A stretch of DNA of 42,426 nt, from positions 1-42,426 of the forward strand of contig JAXHTF010000036.1 of assembly GCA_034211275.1 (NCBI GenBank), given 5' to 3'. The number at the start of each line of letters is the position of its first letter. Position 1 is the first letter of the stretch. A program made the translations under genes and the position numbers. The notes beneath the pieces were generated by a model. It did no database searches. It worked only from the letters and a program-made list of their open reading frames with translations, and was not told the DNA's origin. Positions 1-8,125 of this stretch are shown piece after piece. Source of the DNA: Acidobacteriota bacterium. GTDB lineage: Bacteria; Acidobacteriota; Thermoanaerobaculia; Multivoradales; JAHZIX01.

Positions 1-1180
1 GGACGACGAAGCGGTTGCGGAAGCCGATGAGGAAGAAGATGTGGACCAGCAGCCAGGAAAGCCAGGCGAGGAAGCCGGAGAGGCGGAGCTTGCCGAGGAC
101 GGCCACTGCGGACTTGCGGCCGAGGGTGGCCATGGAACCTTTGTCCTTGTAGACGAAGGGCTTCGGCGGCTGGTTGCGGAGGGCGCGGCGGATGTTGGCG
201 GCGGCGTGCTCGCCTTGTTGGATGGCGGCGGGGGCGACGCCGGGGATCATTTCGCCGTCCTGCTCCAGGTGCACCAGGTCGCCGGCGATGACGACCTCCG
301 GATGGCCGGGGATGGAGAGGTCGGGCTCGACTTTGACTCGACCGGCTTTGTCGAGGGGGACGCCGAGGCTCTTGGCCAGGGGGGAGGCGGCGACGCCGGC
401 GGCCCAGAGGACGGTGCGGGCGGGGATGCGTTCTTCGCCGCAGGTGACGCCGTGCTCGTCGATCTCCGTCACCATGGTCTTCGTGCGGACCTCGACCCCT
501 AGATCCTCCAGCTGCTTTTGGGCCTTGGCGGAGAGCTCCGGCGGGTAGGGCGGGAGGACGCGGTCGGCGCCTTCCAGCAGCAGGATGCGGGCTTCGCTGG
601 GGTCGAAGTGGCGGAAGTCCCGCACCAGGGTGTGGCGAGCGATCTCCGACAGGGCGCCGGCGAGCTCGGCGCCGGTGGGGCCGGCGCCGACCACCACGAA
701 GGTCAGGTGCTCCCGACGTTCTTCGTCGCTGGTGGCGGTTTCGGCGCGCTCGAAGGAGAGCAGCACCCGGCGGCGGATCTCCAGGGCGTCCTCGATGCTC
801 TTGAGCCCCGGTGCCAGATCGCGCCATTGATCGTTGCCGAAGTACGAGTGGGTGGCGCCGGTGGCGATGATCAAGTGGTCGTAGGGCAGCGGGGCGCCGG
901 GATCGAGATGCACCAGCCGTGCCTCCGGGTCCACCTCCGTAGCCTCTGCCAACAACACGTCGGTGTTCTTCTGTTTGTGCAGAATGCGGCGAATGGGCTC
1001 GGCGACGTCGATGGCGCTGAGGCCGGCCATGGCTACCTGGTAGAGCAGGGGCTGGAAGAGGTGGTGGTTGCGGCGGTCTACGACGGTGAGGCGCACCGGC
1101 GCTTTGGCCAGGGCGCGGGCGGCGTAGAGGCCGGCGAAACCGCCGCCGAGGATGACCACGCGGGGAAGTTGTTCGTTCAT
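1..1180 (-). CDS. ndh: Type II NADH dehydrogenase (NDH-2), C-terminus cut by window edge
   Basis: Non-proton-pumping NADH:quinone oxidoreductase that passes electrons from NADH via FAD to membrane quinones. Read from ATG 1180, the protein begins MNEQLPRVVILGGGFAG, giving the FAD-binding GxGxxG near residue 11. It continues with HLFQPLLYQVAMAGL, typical of NDH-2, and IIATGATHSYFGND. A second dinucleotide-binding motif, VVVGAGPTGAELAGAL, lies in the middle, followed by AGDLVHLEQDG and GVAPAAIQQGEHAA near the C-terminus. The frame is still open at base 1 after about 393 codons. NDH-2 is usually 400-450 residues, so only the C-terminal membrane-binding tail is missing; the last visible part is already hydrophobic (LSWLLVHIFFLIGF). 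The gene stands about 120 bp downstream of the symporter gene on the same strand. Family assignment is firm; partner quinone and regulation cannot be seen. Confidence 0.93.
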   Translation of the reverse strand, partial: MNEQLPRVVILGGGFAGLYAARALAKAPVRLTVVDRRNHHLFQPLLYQVAMAGLSAIDVAEPIRRILHKQKNTDVLLAEATEVDPEARLVHLDPGAPLPYDHLIIATGATHSYFGNDQWRDLAPGLKSIEDALEIRRRVLLSFERAETATSDEERREHLTFVVVGAGPTGAELAGALSEIARHTLVRDFRHFDPSEARILLLEGADRVLPPYPPELSAKAQKQLEDLGVEVRTKTMVTEIDEHGVTCGEERIPARTVLWAAGVAASPLAKSLGVPLDKAGRVKVEPDLSIPGHPEVVIAGDLVHLEQDGEMIPGVAPAAIQQGEHAAANIRRALRNQPPKPFVYKDKGSMATLGRKSAVAVLGKLRLSGFLAWLSWLLVHIFFLIGFRNRFVV

Positions 1181-1300
1181 CAGGGGTCTTTCTGAGCCGC
1201 CGACGGAGAGTGCCGGGATCCCGGTGCCGGGGGCGGCGTCCGCCGGGTAGGGCTGTTCAGTTGGCCGTCCAGGTTGGGCCGTTCGGGTTGGGTCCCTCGG

Positions 1301-2593
1301 CTAACCCGTGCGCACCTCGGCGTCGACCTGATCTTCCCCTTCCGTACGGGCGATGATGGCGGCACCGCAGGAGTCGCTGAAGACGTTGACGGCGGTGCGG
1401 TACATGTCCAGGGGGCGGTCGATGGCGAGCATGGCGCCGACGATGAGGTCCACTTGCGGGCCGCGCAAATCCACCGAGTTGAGCACCAGGAAGATGATCA
1501 CCAGGCCGGCGGAGGGCACCGCAGCGGCGCCGATGGAGGCCAGCAGGGCGGTGAGCACCACCGTCAGCTGCTGCATCAGGGAGAGCTCGATGCCCATGGC
1601 CTGGGCGATGAAGAGCACCCCGGCGCATTCGTAGAGGGCCGTGCCGTCCATGTTGATGGTGGCGCCCATGGGGAGCACGAAGGAGCTCACCTTGTTGGAG
1701 GCTCCCACGCGCTTTTCCACCGCGTTCATGGTCACCGGCAGGGTGGCGGCGGAGGACGAGGTGGAGAAGGCCATGGTCAGGGGCTCGAGCATGTTGCGGA
1801 AGTGGATCCCCGGGCGGATCCGGCCGAGCACGATGAGCAAGATCGGCAGGGTGACGAAGAGGTGCACCGTCAGGGCGCTGGCGATGGTCACCATGTACAT
1901 GCCCAGAGCCCGGAAGGCTTCCGCTTCCAGGGTGTTGGCGGCGCGGGCCATGAGCCCCAGCACGCCGATGGGGGCGAGGCGGATGATCCAGCCGGTGAGC
2001 AGCATCACCGCCTGAAAGGCCGACTCGAAGAAGTCCAGGAGGCTGGTCCGAGGCTTCTCCGGCAAATGGGCGGTGGCTAGACCGAAGAGGATGGCGAAGA
2101 GGATCAGCGACAGCATGTCGCCGTTGGCCGCCGCCTGCACCACGTTCATGGGCACCATGTCCAGGAGCAGGTCCACCGGCGAGCTGGGGGTCTCGATGGA
2201 CGGCGGCCGGGCGGTGTCCTCCGCCAGGTTGGCGCCGACGCCGGGCTGGATCAGGTTGACCGCCACCAGGCCCACCACCACCGCCAGGAAGCTCGACAGA
2301 ACGTAATAGCCGAGGGTCTTGCCGAACATCCGGCCGAGGGTGCGCCCGCCGCCCACGGAGGCGACGCCGGAGATCACCGAGGTCAGCACCAGGGGCACGA
2401 TGATCATGCGCAGCAAGCGCACGAAGAGGGTGCCGAGCCAGCCGAGCTTGTCGGCGGCGACGGCGCCAAAGAGGTCGTTGCCACCGAGCATCAGCCCGAC
2501 GATCATGGCGGCGATGATCTGCCAGTGGAGCTTGCGGTACCAGGGACGAACGCTGGGAGCTTGACCTTCTTGCATGCCTGGACGGTATGGCAT
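1301..2593 (-). CDS. Dicarboxylate/amino acid:cation symporter (DAACS family)
   Basis: Inner-membrane symporter of the GltP/DctA family, importing C4-dicarboxylates or acidic amino acids with Na+ or H+. About eight hydrophobic segments are visible. Both family signatures are present: the serine-rich re-entrant loop (FSTSSSAATLPVT) and the substrate/cation motif NMDGTALYE in TM7. Length of about 430 residues is normal. Start choice is uncertain: ATG 2593 is used here, a TTG at 2611 lies only 3 bp after the upstream stop, and ATG 2575 leaves the usual short cytoplasmic lead before the first membrane helix. It follows the DUF481 gene by about 21 bp on the same strand and is probably cotranscribed. 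Substrate cannot be decided from sequence; glutamate/aspartate or succinate/fumarate are the usual options. Confidence 0.93.
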   Translation of the reverse strand: MPYRPGMQEGQAPSVRPWYRKLHWQIIAAMIVGLMLGGNDLFGAVAADKLGWLGTLFVRLLRMIIVPLVLTSVISGVASVGGGRTLGRMFGKTLGYYVLSSFLAVVVGLVAVNLIQPGVGANLAEDTARPPSIETPSSPVDLLLDMVPMNVVQAAANGDMLSLILFAILFGLATAHLPEKPRTSLLDFFESAFQAVMLLTGWIIRLAPIGVLGLMARAANTLEAEAFRALGMYMVTIASALTVHLFVTLPILLIVLGRIRPGIHFRNMLEPLTMAFSTSSSAATLPVTMNAVEKRVGASNKVSSFVLPMGATINMDGTALYECAGVLFIAQAMGIELSLMQQLTVVLTALLASIGAAAVPSAGLVIIFLVLNSVDLRGPQVDLIVGAMLAIDRPLDMYRTAVNVFSDSCGAAIIARTEGEDQVDAEVRTG

Positions 2594-2614
2594 CGGCCCC
2601 GTTGGGCGCAAGGC

Positions 2615-3400
2615 CTAGCCTTTCGGCAGCTTGAGCACCAGAGAGGCGGTGGTGGTGGTGTCGGTGGTGTCGAAGCCCGGCACCGGGAGGTTGTCGTAGC
2701 GGAGCTGGTAGGCCACCTTCAGAGCCCAGGCGCTGGTCAGCGCTGCCTGGACGCCCACCTCGCCGTCGAAGCGATAGTCGTCGCTGACGTCGAAGTTGGG
2801 GTAGTAGGTGAGCTTGGAGGTGGCGGAGGCGTTCTCGGACAGCTGCCACGAGCCCGCCAGCTTGAAGAGGGCGCCGAAACTGTCGTCGCTGGTGTCGGCG
2901 TCCGGGTTGGCGGGGTCATCCACCAGCTCCTCGCGGGTCCAGGTCAGGGCGGCGGTGGTGGCGAAGGTCCAGGTCTCGTTGTCCACCCACTGCTGCTTCA
3001 GACCCAGATCGGCCACGGTGCGCAGATCGACGCCGGTGAAGCGATCCTCCAGCAGCGACAGCCCGGCGGTGAGGGAGAGGCGCTCGGTGAGCTGGCGGCT
3101 GCCGTGGGCGAAGGCGCCGTAGCGCTCGGCGGTGGTCTCGTTGTCCTCTTCGGCGCGCAGGGCGTTGGCGCCGGCCTCCAGGCTCCAGACCTCCCACTCC
3201 TTCGTATATTCCAGATCGAAGCCACCGGAGGAGGTGTCGGAGTTGCCGGAGGTGGCGACATAGCTCAGGCCGAGCTTGAGCTCCCAGGTGGGCTCGGGGG
3301 GTTCCGGGGCGGCTTCCGGCTCCTGGGCGAGGGCGGGCAGCGTGGCGAGAAGGACCAGGGCGATGAGGGTGGGGCGCAGGAGGGCACGAGGCTCGAACAT
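2615..3400 (-). CDS. DUF481 family outer-membrane protein (YdiY-like)
   Basis: Predicted secreted beta-barrel protein of 261 residues. It opens with a Sec signal peptide: basic MFEPRALLR, a hydrophobic core and a likely cleavage site after LPALAQ near residue 26. The mature part has the DUF481 pattern of alternating beta strands (WELKLGLSYVATSGNSD, FDLEYTKEWEVWSLEAGA, ALKVAYQLRYDN) and ends in an aromatic/hydrophobic strand near the C-terminus (TASLVLKLPKG). Family members such as YdiY are described as salt-induced outer-membrane proteins, but the function is poorly known. It is first in a likely two-gene unit with the symporter. The 286 bp between this start and the carbamoyltransferase must hold two divergent promoters; no convincing boxes were recognised there. 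Confidence 0.85.
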   Translation of the reverse strand: MFEPRALLRPTLIALVLLATLPALAQEPEAAPEPPEPTWELKLGLSYVATSGNSDTSSGGFDLEYTKEWEVWSLEAGANALRAEEDNETTAERYGAFAHGSRQLTERLSLTAGLSLLEDRFTGVDLRTVADLGLKQQWVDNETWTFATTAALTWTREELVDDPANPDADTSDDSFGALFKLAGSWQLSENASATSKLTYYPNFDVSDDYRFDGEVGVQAALTSAWALKVAYQLRYDNLPVPGFDTTDTTTTASLVLKLPKG

Positions 3401-3686
3401 GAAGAATCTCCGATGATCTGAGGCTGGGTCGTTGACGATGGGCAGTGTTGGTTGCGGCGTGGGGGATGAACGAGCGGCGGCGAGATCCCGGCATCGAAGC
3501 CGGTGGAGCCGCCGGTGAAAGCTATGCTATCCAATCTGCAAACCCTATGCCCATGGGGGTCAGGAGCTGGGTCGGGTTGGCGGTTTGGCTGCCGAGCAAG
3601 GCCGACCGGCGATCGCCCTGTTGCGCTTCCGAAGCCGGGGCGACGGAGGGTTCGGATAGCATGGCGAGCAACGAGGTACCGTGCCC

Positions 3687-5387
3687 ATGAGCTCTCCGAT
3701 CGTTGTCGGGATCAACCGCACCCAGGACGCCAGCATCTGCGCCATGGACGCCGAGGCGGTGCGCTTCAGTGTCCAGAAGGAGCGGCTGACCCGAGTCAAG
3801 CACGCCTGGGGCCGGCGCGGGGATCTGAAGTCGATCTATCGCCCCCGGCTGCCTCAGCTCGCCGATCCGGTGGATCTGGTGGTGGAGTGCTACTCCTCGG
3901 ATCCTCAGGTGAAGTATCTGGCGGAGTACCGGGCGGAGCTGGAAGAGTGCCTACGCTTCCGCGAGGCACCGCGGGTGGTGGAGGTCTCCCATCACCTGGC
4001 CCACGCCTACGGCTCCTTTTTCCCCGCGGGATTCTCTCGGGCGGCGGTGATGGTGGTGGATTTCCAGGGCAGCCCGGTCTCCCGGTTCACCGAGGGCTTT
4101 CCTCGCGAGGTCGCGGTCTCTGAGGCTGCTGTCTTCAGAGGGGCCGAGGATCCGGTGGAGGTAGCTTCCTATTACCTGGGGGACGGCCGGAGCCTGGAGT
4201 GCCTGGACAAGCAGCTGTGGAATCGCTCCGCCGGAGAGCTGGGAGGCCTGGGGTTTTTCTTCTACCAGACCACCCAATGCCTCTTCCCCGGGGCGGGCCG
4301 GGAGGGGATTCTCATGGGGCTGGCTTCCTATGGCGATCCCGACGCGCTGGGATTGCCGCCTCTCGAAGTCCGCGGTGGCCGGGTCATCATTCCCCGCCCC
4401 TGGTCCGATCTCTGGGCGGCGCCCTGGCCCTTCCGCTTCTTCATCGACGGCCAGGGCCGCTTCGAGGACTGCGCCCATCTGGCGGCGGCAGCGCAGCGGG
4501 CTTTCGAGGAGGCACTGGTGGAGCAGGCGCGTTGGCTGCGGCAGAAGACCGGCGCCGAGGCTTTGGTCTACACCGGTGGTTGCGCCCTCAACTGCGCCGC
4601 CAACGCTCGGCTGGTGCGGGAAGCGGGATACCGGTCGGTGTACATCCCGCCGGCTCCCCACGACGGCGGCACCGCCTTGGGTTGTGCGCTCTATGGGTTG
4701 GTGGAGGAGCTGGGGGTCACTCCCGGCTGGCGCTGGGCGGTGGACTTTCTGGGCCCTGAGCCGGAGCTGGAGCCGGCGCTGGCGGTGCTGGACGAGGATC
4801 CGGAGGTCGACCTCTGGCGGCCGGAGGATTGGGTGGAGACCGTCACCGCGGCGCTGGCCCGGGGAGAGGTGGTGGCGCTCTTCCAAGGGGGCAGCGAGTC
4901 CGGTCCCCGGGCCCTGGGGCATCGCAGCCTGCTGGCGGATCCTCGCTACCGGGCGATGACCGATTTCATCAACCGCGAGGTCAAGGAGCGCCAGTGGTTC
5001 CGGCCGCTGGCTCCGGTGGTGACGGAGCGCTCGCAGGGGGAGATCTTCGAGCTCCACCGCCCTTCCCCCTTCATGCAGCTGGCGGTTTCGGTGCGGCCGC
5101 CGTACCGGGATCGCATCCCGGCGGCGGTGCATGCGGACGGCACCGCCCGTCTGCAGACGGTGACGGCGGAGCACCACCCGCTCCTCTTCGCCCTGCTGGA
5201 GAGCTTCGGCCGCCGTACCGGTTTGGAGGTGCTGCTCAACACGTCGTTCAACGGTCCCGGGGAGCCCATCGTCGAGACGCTGCAGGAGGCGGTGGACTTC
5301 TTCCTCCAGCGGCCGGTGCATCTCCTCGCCGTGCCGCCGTACCTGATCCGCAAGCGCCGAGAGGTGCCCCATCCCTTGCGCACCTGA
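3687..5387 (+). CDS. Carbamoyltransferase, NodU/CmcH/TobZ family
   Basis: Predicted O-carbamoyltransferase, which uses carbamoyl phosphate and ATP to carbamoylate a hydroxyl on a sugar, antibiotic or polysaccharide. Length 566 residues is normal. The N-terminal Kae1-like domain shows GINRTQDAS near residue 10 and the metal-binding HHLAHAYGSFF near 102. YTGGCALNCAANARLV lies in the middle. The C-terminal carbamoyltransferase domain has SGPRALGHRSLLADPR, QWFRPLAPVV and VLLNTSFNGPGEPIVET. Two usual N-terminal positions differ: the family xHDAS is QDAS, and the EEERFTR motif reads QKERLTR. ATG 3687 is chosen because a GAGG at 3673 sits about 10 bp upstream; GTG 3681 is possible. The deacetylase immediately downstream hints at a glycan or glycosylated metabolite as substrate, which is an inference. 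Confidence 0.92.
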   Translation: MSSPIVVGINRTQDASICAMDAEAVRFSVQKERLTRVKHAWGRRGDLKSIYRPRLPQLADPVDLVVECYSSDPQVKYLAEYRAELEECLRFREAPRVVEVSHHLAHAYGSFFPAGFSRAAVMVVDFQGSPVSRFTEGFPREVAVSEAAVFRGAEDPVEVASYYLGDGRSLECLDKQLWNRSAGELGGLGFFFYQTTQCLFPGAGREGILMGLASYGDPDALGLPPLEVRGGRVIIPRPWSDLWAAPWPFRFFIDGQGRFEDCAHLAAAAQRAFEEALVEQARWLRQKTGAEALVYTGGCALNCAANARLVREAGYRSVYIPPAPHDGGTALGCALYGLVEELGVTPGWRWAVDFLGPEPELEPALAVLDEDPEVDLWRPEDWVETVTAALARGEVVALFQGGSESGPRALGHRSLLADPRYRAMTDFINREVKERQWFRPLAPVVTERSQGEIFELHRPSPFMQLAVSVRPPYRDRIPAAVHADGTARLQTVTAEHHPLLFALLESFGRRTGLEVLLNTSFNGPGEPIVETLQEAVDFFLQRPVHLLAVPPYLIRKRREVPHPLRT

Positions 5388-6285
5388 GGCCGCCGGTCCC
5401 GGGGGCGTCGTCGCCGTCACCCTGGACGACCTTCCGAGCCTGGTGCTGGATGCCGGCCGAGGGCTTTGCGAAACCTCGTCGCCGAGGGCATGCAGTGCCC
5501 TCAGCGAGGAGCTGTTGAGGGTCCTGGCAGACCGTGAGATCCCGGCGGCGGTTTTCGTCAACAGCGGGTTGATGGCGGGGATGGAAGATCTGCTCCAGCG
5601 TTGGCACTGCGTCGGCGTCGAGTTGGGCAACCACACCGCTACCCACTTCGGCGTCGACCGGGGCTCGCTGGATCGGTGGTGTGAGGAAGTGACTCTGTGC
5701 GAAGACGCTCTCCGGGACATCACCGGCCGCGCACCGGCCTTCTTTCGCTACCCCTACCTGCGCTACGGCGTCGACCCCCGGCGCCGACGAGCAGCGGCCC
5801 GCTTTCTGGAGCACCGGGGATACACCGTAGCCCACATCAGCGCGCCGACGGCGGACTGGCTGCTGGCGATGCACTATCGTGGAGCTCTCGAGGCCGGCGA
5901 TGAGCTGCTGGCCGAGGGACTGCGGCAAGCCTTCGTGCACCACGTGGTGAGCACCCTCGAGGCGGCGGCGGCCGTGGCCCACCGGTGCCTGGGCCGGGAC
6001 GTGTGTCAGATCCTTGGCCTGCACGTGCACCGGCTGGCGGCCGACGGTCTCGGGGCGGTGCTGGATCGGCTGCGGCGTCGTGGCTACCGCTTCATCTCCT
6101 TGCGGCGGGCGCTGGACGACCCGGTCTACCGCGACCCGGAAGTGATGCGGCGTCATGTCCGGGGTAGCTGGCTCCTGGGTCTCGAGGCCTGCCGGCTCGG
6201 TCCTGAGGGGCCCCGTGAGGATTGGTTTCGCCTCGAAGAGGTGCGGCTCCTGCGGCGATTCGGCTCGCCGCTTCCGTTGGGGTGA
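5371..6285 (+). CDS. Polysaccharide deacetylase (NodB-type), start codon problem
   Basis: Predicted metal-dependent carbohydrate-esterase-4 deacetylase, removing N- or O-acetyl groups from a glycan. All NodB motifs are seen: VAVTLDDLPS (motif 1, base plus metal Asp), GNHTATH (metal histidines), RYPYLRYG (motif 3) and LGLHVHRL (motif 5). The first conventional start in this frame is GTG 5443, which lies after motif 1, so it would remove the catalytic Asp pair. The frame is open back to 5347, inside the carbamoyltransferase gene, with no ATG, GTG or TTG. ATC 5371, the one near-cognate codon, is used here as the nominal start. Alternatively the two genes are one fused protein, joined by a +1 shift (for example on the CCCC at 5367-5370) or split by a base-calling error. 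About 280-305 residues in total. Confidence 0.78.
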   Translation: MPCAPEAAGPGGVVAVTLDDLPSLVLDAGRGLCETSSPRACSALSEELLRVLADREIPAAVFVNSGLMAGMEDLLQRWHCVGVELGNHTATHFGVDRGSLDRWCEEVTLCEDALRDITGRAPAFFRYPYLRYGVDPRRRRAAARFLEHRGYTVAHISAPTADWLLAMHYRGALEAGDELLAEGLRQAFVHHVVSTLEAAAAVAHRCLGRDVCQILGLHVHRLAADGLGAVLDRLRRRGYRFISLRRALDDPVYRDPEVMRRHVRGSWLLGLEACRLGPEGPREDWFRLEEVRLLRRFGSPLPLG

Positions 6286-6317
6286 TGGCAGCGTAGAATG
6301 CTGGCCGGAGGTGTTGG

Positions 6318-7112
6318 ATGTATACGACGGATCCGAGCAGAGGACGGATGAGCTTCGGGGGCTTCGGCGGCGGTGGGCCGGTGGCGCAGGATATTTGGAT
6401 CTTGTTGGGGGTGGTGCTCTTCACCTTCTCGCTGCGCTTTTTTTCCGGCGTGCAGCTGATCCCGGCGCTCCTGCAGCTGACCCCGCTGGTCTATCAGCAG
6501 GGCTTCCTGTGGCAGCTGGTGACCTATCCCTTCATAGGCACCGGCGTGCCGAGCCTGTGGTTTCTCATCGAGCTGCTGATCCTCTTCTGGTTCACCCGCG
6601 ACGTGTTCAACGCGCTGGGGCGCAAGCGCTTCTGGCGCACGGTGATGACCAGCGCCTTCGCCGGTGCGCTGGTGGCGAGCCTGGTGCAGCTGATCTCGGA
6701 CCTGGCTGCCGGGAACGGCCTGCTCCAGCCCTTCGTGCTGATGCAGGGCCAGCGCATGCTGATGACCATCGTCATCGTCGCCTTCGCGGTGCTCTACGCC
6801 CAGGCGACCATCCTGCTCTTCTTCGTCTTGCCGGTGCAGGCGCGGTGGTTCGTGTGGATCGTCGTGCTCATGGCCTTCATGGGCTTCTTGGGCTCGAAGG
6901 ATCTGGCGGGCTTCCTCGGTCTGCTCACCGCGGTGGGCATGACCATCGCCCAGCTGCGCGGCGGCTTGAACAACACCCTGCGCCGTTGGTGGCTGCGGAT
7001 GCGGCAGAAGATGTACCAGAGCGAGCTGAAGCGCATGCGGGACAAGCGGGGCATGCGGGTGGTGCCCGGCGGCAAGGAAGATGCGGGAAGGCGCGGGCCG
7101 TGGGTGAATTGA
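6318..7112 (+). CDS. Rhomboid-like membrane protein lacking catalytic residues
   Basis: Integral inner-membrane protein of 264 residues with about six hydrophobic segments. The pattern LWQLVTYPFIGTGVPSL, then LLILFWFTRDVFNALG and KRFWRTVMTSAFAGAL, follows the rhomboid fold (a family usually seen as QLVTYxFxH with an ER/GR pair). The catalytic serine motif GxSG in TM4 is absent: the corresponding stretch reads QGQRMLMTIVIV. No histidine occurs in the last helix (GFLGLLTAVGMTIAQ). It is therefore a pseudoprotease-type rhomboid or derlin-like protein, not an active protease. A basic cytoplasmic tail (RRWWLRMRQKM...) ends the protein. ATG 6318 has GGAGG about 6 bp upstream. The gene overlaps the dehydratase gene by 13 bp, implying coupled translation. 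Function is unknown. Confidence 0.72.
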   Translation: MYTTDPSRGRMSFGGFGGGGPVAQDIWILLGVVLFTFSLRFFSGVQLIPALLQLTPLVYQQGFLWQLVTYPFIGTGVPSLWFLIELLILFWFTRDVFNALGRKRFWRTVMTSAFAGALVASLVQLISDLAAGNGLLQPFVLMQGQRMLMTIVIVAFAVLYAQATILLFFVLPVQARWFVWIVVLMAFMGFLGSKDLAGFLGLLTAVGMTIAQLRGGLNNTLRRWWLRMRQKMYQSELKRMRDKRGMRVVPGGKEDAGRRGPWVN

Positions 7113-8107
7113 GCCCTGCTGAGCTCGCCACGGGGACCCCGGAGCTACCCCTCGGCCGACGGGAGCTAGAGCAGGCCCACCAGCGTTTGGCGCCCCACGT
7201 GCATCGGACGCCGGTGCACACCTCCGCCTTCTTCGACCAGCGGCTGGAGGCGCGGCTGTTTTTCAAATGCGAGAACTTCCAGAAGGTCGGAGCGTTCAAG
7301 ATCCGCGGCGCCACCAACGCCGTGCTCTCCCTGAGCGACGAGGAGCGCCGCCGCGGCGTGGTCACTCACTCCAGCGGCAACCACGCCCAGGCCCTGGCGC
7401 TGGCGGCCCGGCAGCAGGGCGCCCGGGCGGTGATCGTCATGCCCAGCAACGCGCCGGCGGTGAAGCGGGCGGCGGTGGAGGGCTACGGCGCCGAGGTACG
7501 CACCTGCGAGCCGACGCAGGCGGCCCGGGAGGAGACGGCGGCGGCGGCGGTGGCGGAGACCGGCGGGATCTTGATCCACCCTTTCGAAGATCTGCGCATC
7601 ATCGCTGGCCAGGCTTCGGTGGCCAAGGAGCTGTTGGAGGACGTGCCGGATCTCGATCTGCTGGTGCCGCCGGTGGGGGGCGGTGGCTTGGCTTCGGGGA
7701 CGGTGCTGGCGGCGCGCCACTTCGGGAGCTCCGGCGGCGGGACCCGGGTGCGGGTGCTGGGGGCCGAGCCCGCCGGCGCCGATGACGCCCGGCGCTCCCT
7801 GGAAGCCGGGAAGATCGTTCCCCTGGAGCGCCCTCGGAGCATCGCCGACGGTCTGCTCACCACCGTCGGTGAGATCACCTTCCCGATTCTGCGGGCCGGG
7901 CTCGAAGGCATTGTGACGGTGGAGGACGACGAGATCGTTGCCGCCATGAGGCTGATCTGGGAGCGCATGAAGCTGGTGGTGGAGCCCTCGGCGGCGGTGC
8001 CCCTGGCGGCGTTGCTCAAGGGGGAGAGGAAAACTCGGGGCCTGCGGATCGGGGTGATCCTCTCCGGCGGCAATGTCGACCTGGGCCACCTGCCCTGGAA
8101 TCGCTGA
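7100..8107 (+). CDS. PLP-dependent threonine/serine dehydratase
   Basis: Fold-type II PLP enzyme that deaminates threonine to 2-oxobutyrate, or serine to pyruvate; a serine racemase role is possible. The protein has the lysine that binds PLP in FKCENFQKVGAFKIRGA, the substrate loop SSGNHAQALALAA, the phosphate-binding loop VGGGGLASGT and a late SGGNVDLG motif. It is about 335 residues with no C-terminal ACT regulatory domain, so it resembles the catabolic TdcB/serine racemase type more than biosynthetic IlvA. The frame runs open far upstream, but GTG 7100 gives the expected N-terminus; TTG 7109 is an alternative. It overlaps the end of the rhomboid-like gene. The convergent ABC permease gene ends 18 bp downstream. 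Confidence 0.92.
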   Translation: MGELSPAELATGTPELPLGRRELEQAHQRLAPHVHRTPVHTSAFFDQRLEARLFFKCENFQKVGAFKIRGATNAVLSLSDEERRRGVVTHSSGNHAQALALAARQQGARAVIVMPSNAPAVKRAAVEGYGAEVRTCEPTQAAREETAAAAVAETGGILIHPFEDLRIIAGQASVAKELLEDVPDLDLLVPPVGGGGLASGTVLAARHFGSSGGGTRVRVLGAEPAGADDARRSLEAGKIVPLERPRSIADGLLTTVGEITFPILRAGLEGIVTVEDDEIVAAMRLIWERMKLVVEPSAAVPLAALLKGERKTRGLRIGVILSGGNVDLGHLPWNR

Positions 8108-8125
8108 CCGGTTGACCCGAGAGCC

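Noticed and set aside
1257-2849. 530-residue alternative minus-strand frame over the symporter gene
   Set aside because: Arg/His/Gly-rich composition without membrane segments; the overlapping frame is a clear DAACS symporter.
3951-5723. 590-residue antisense frame across the carbamoyltransferase and deacetylase genes
   Set aside because: Low-complexity, Arg/Gln/His-rich product with no motif; caused by high GC in third codon positions of the real genes on the plus strand.
6155-8107. A 650-residue fusion of membrane protein and dehydratase
   Set aside because: The first 315 codons are an out-of-frame reading of the deacetylase and rhomboid-like genes; the dehydratase starts at GTG 7100.
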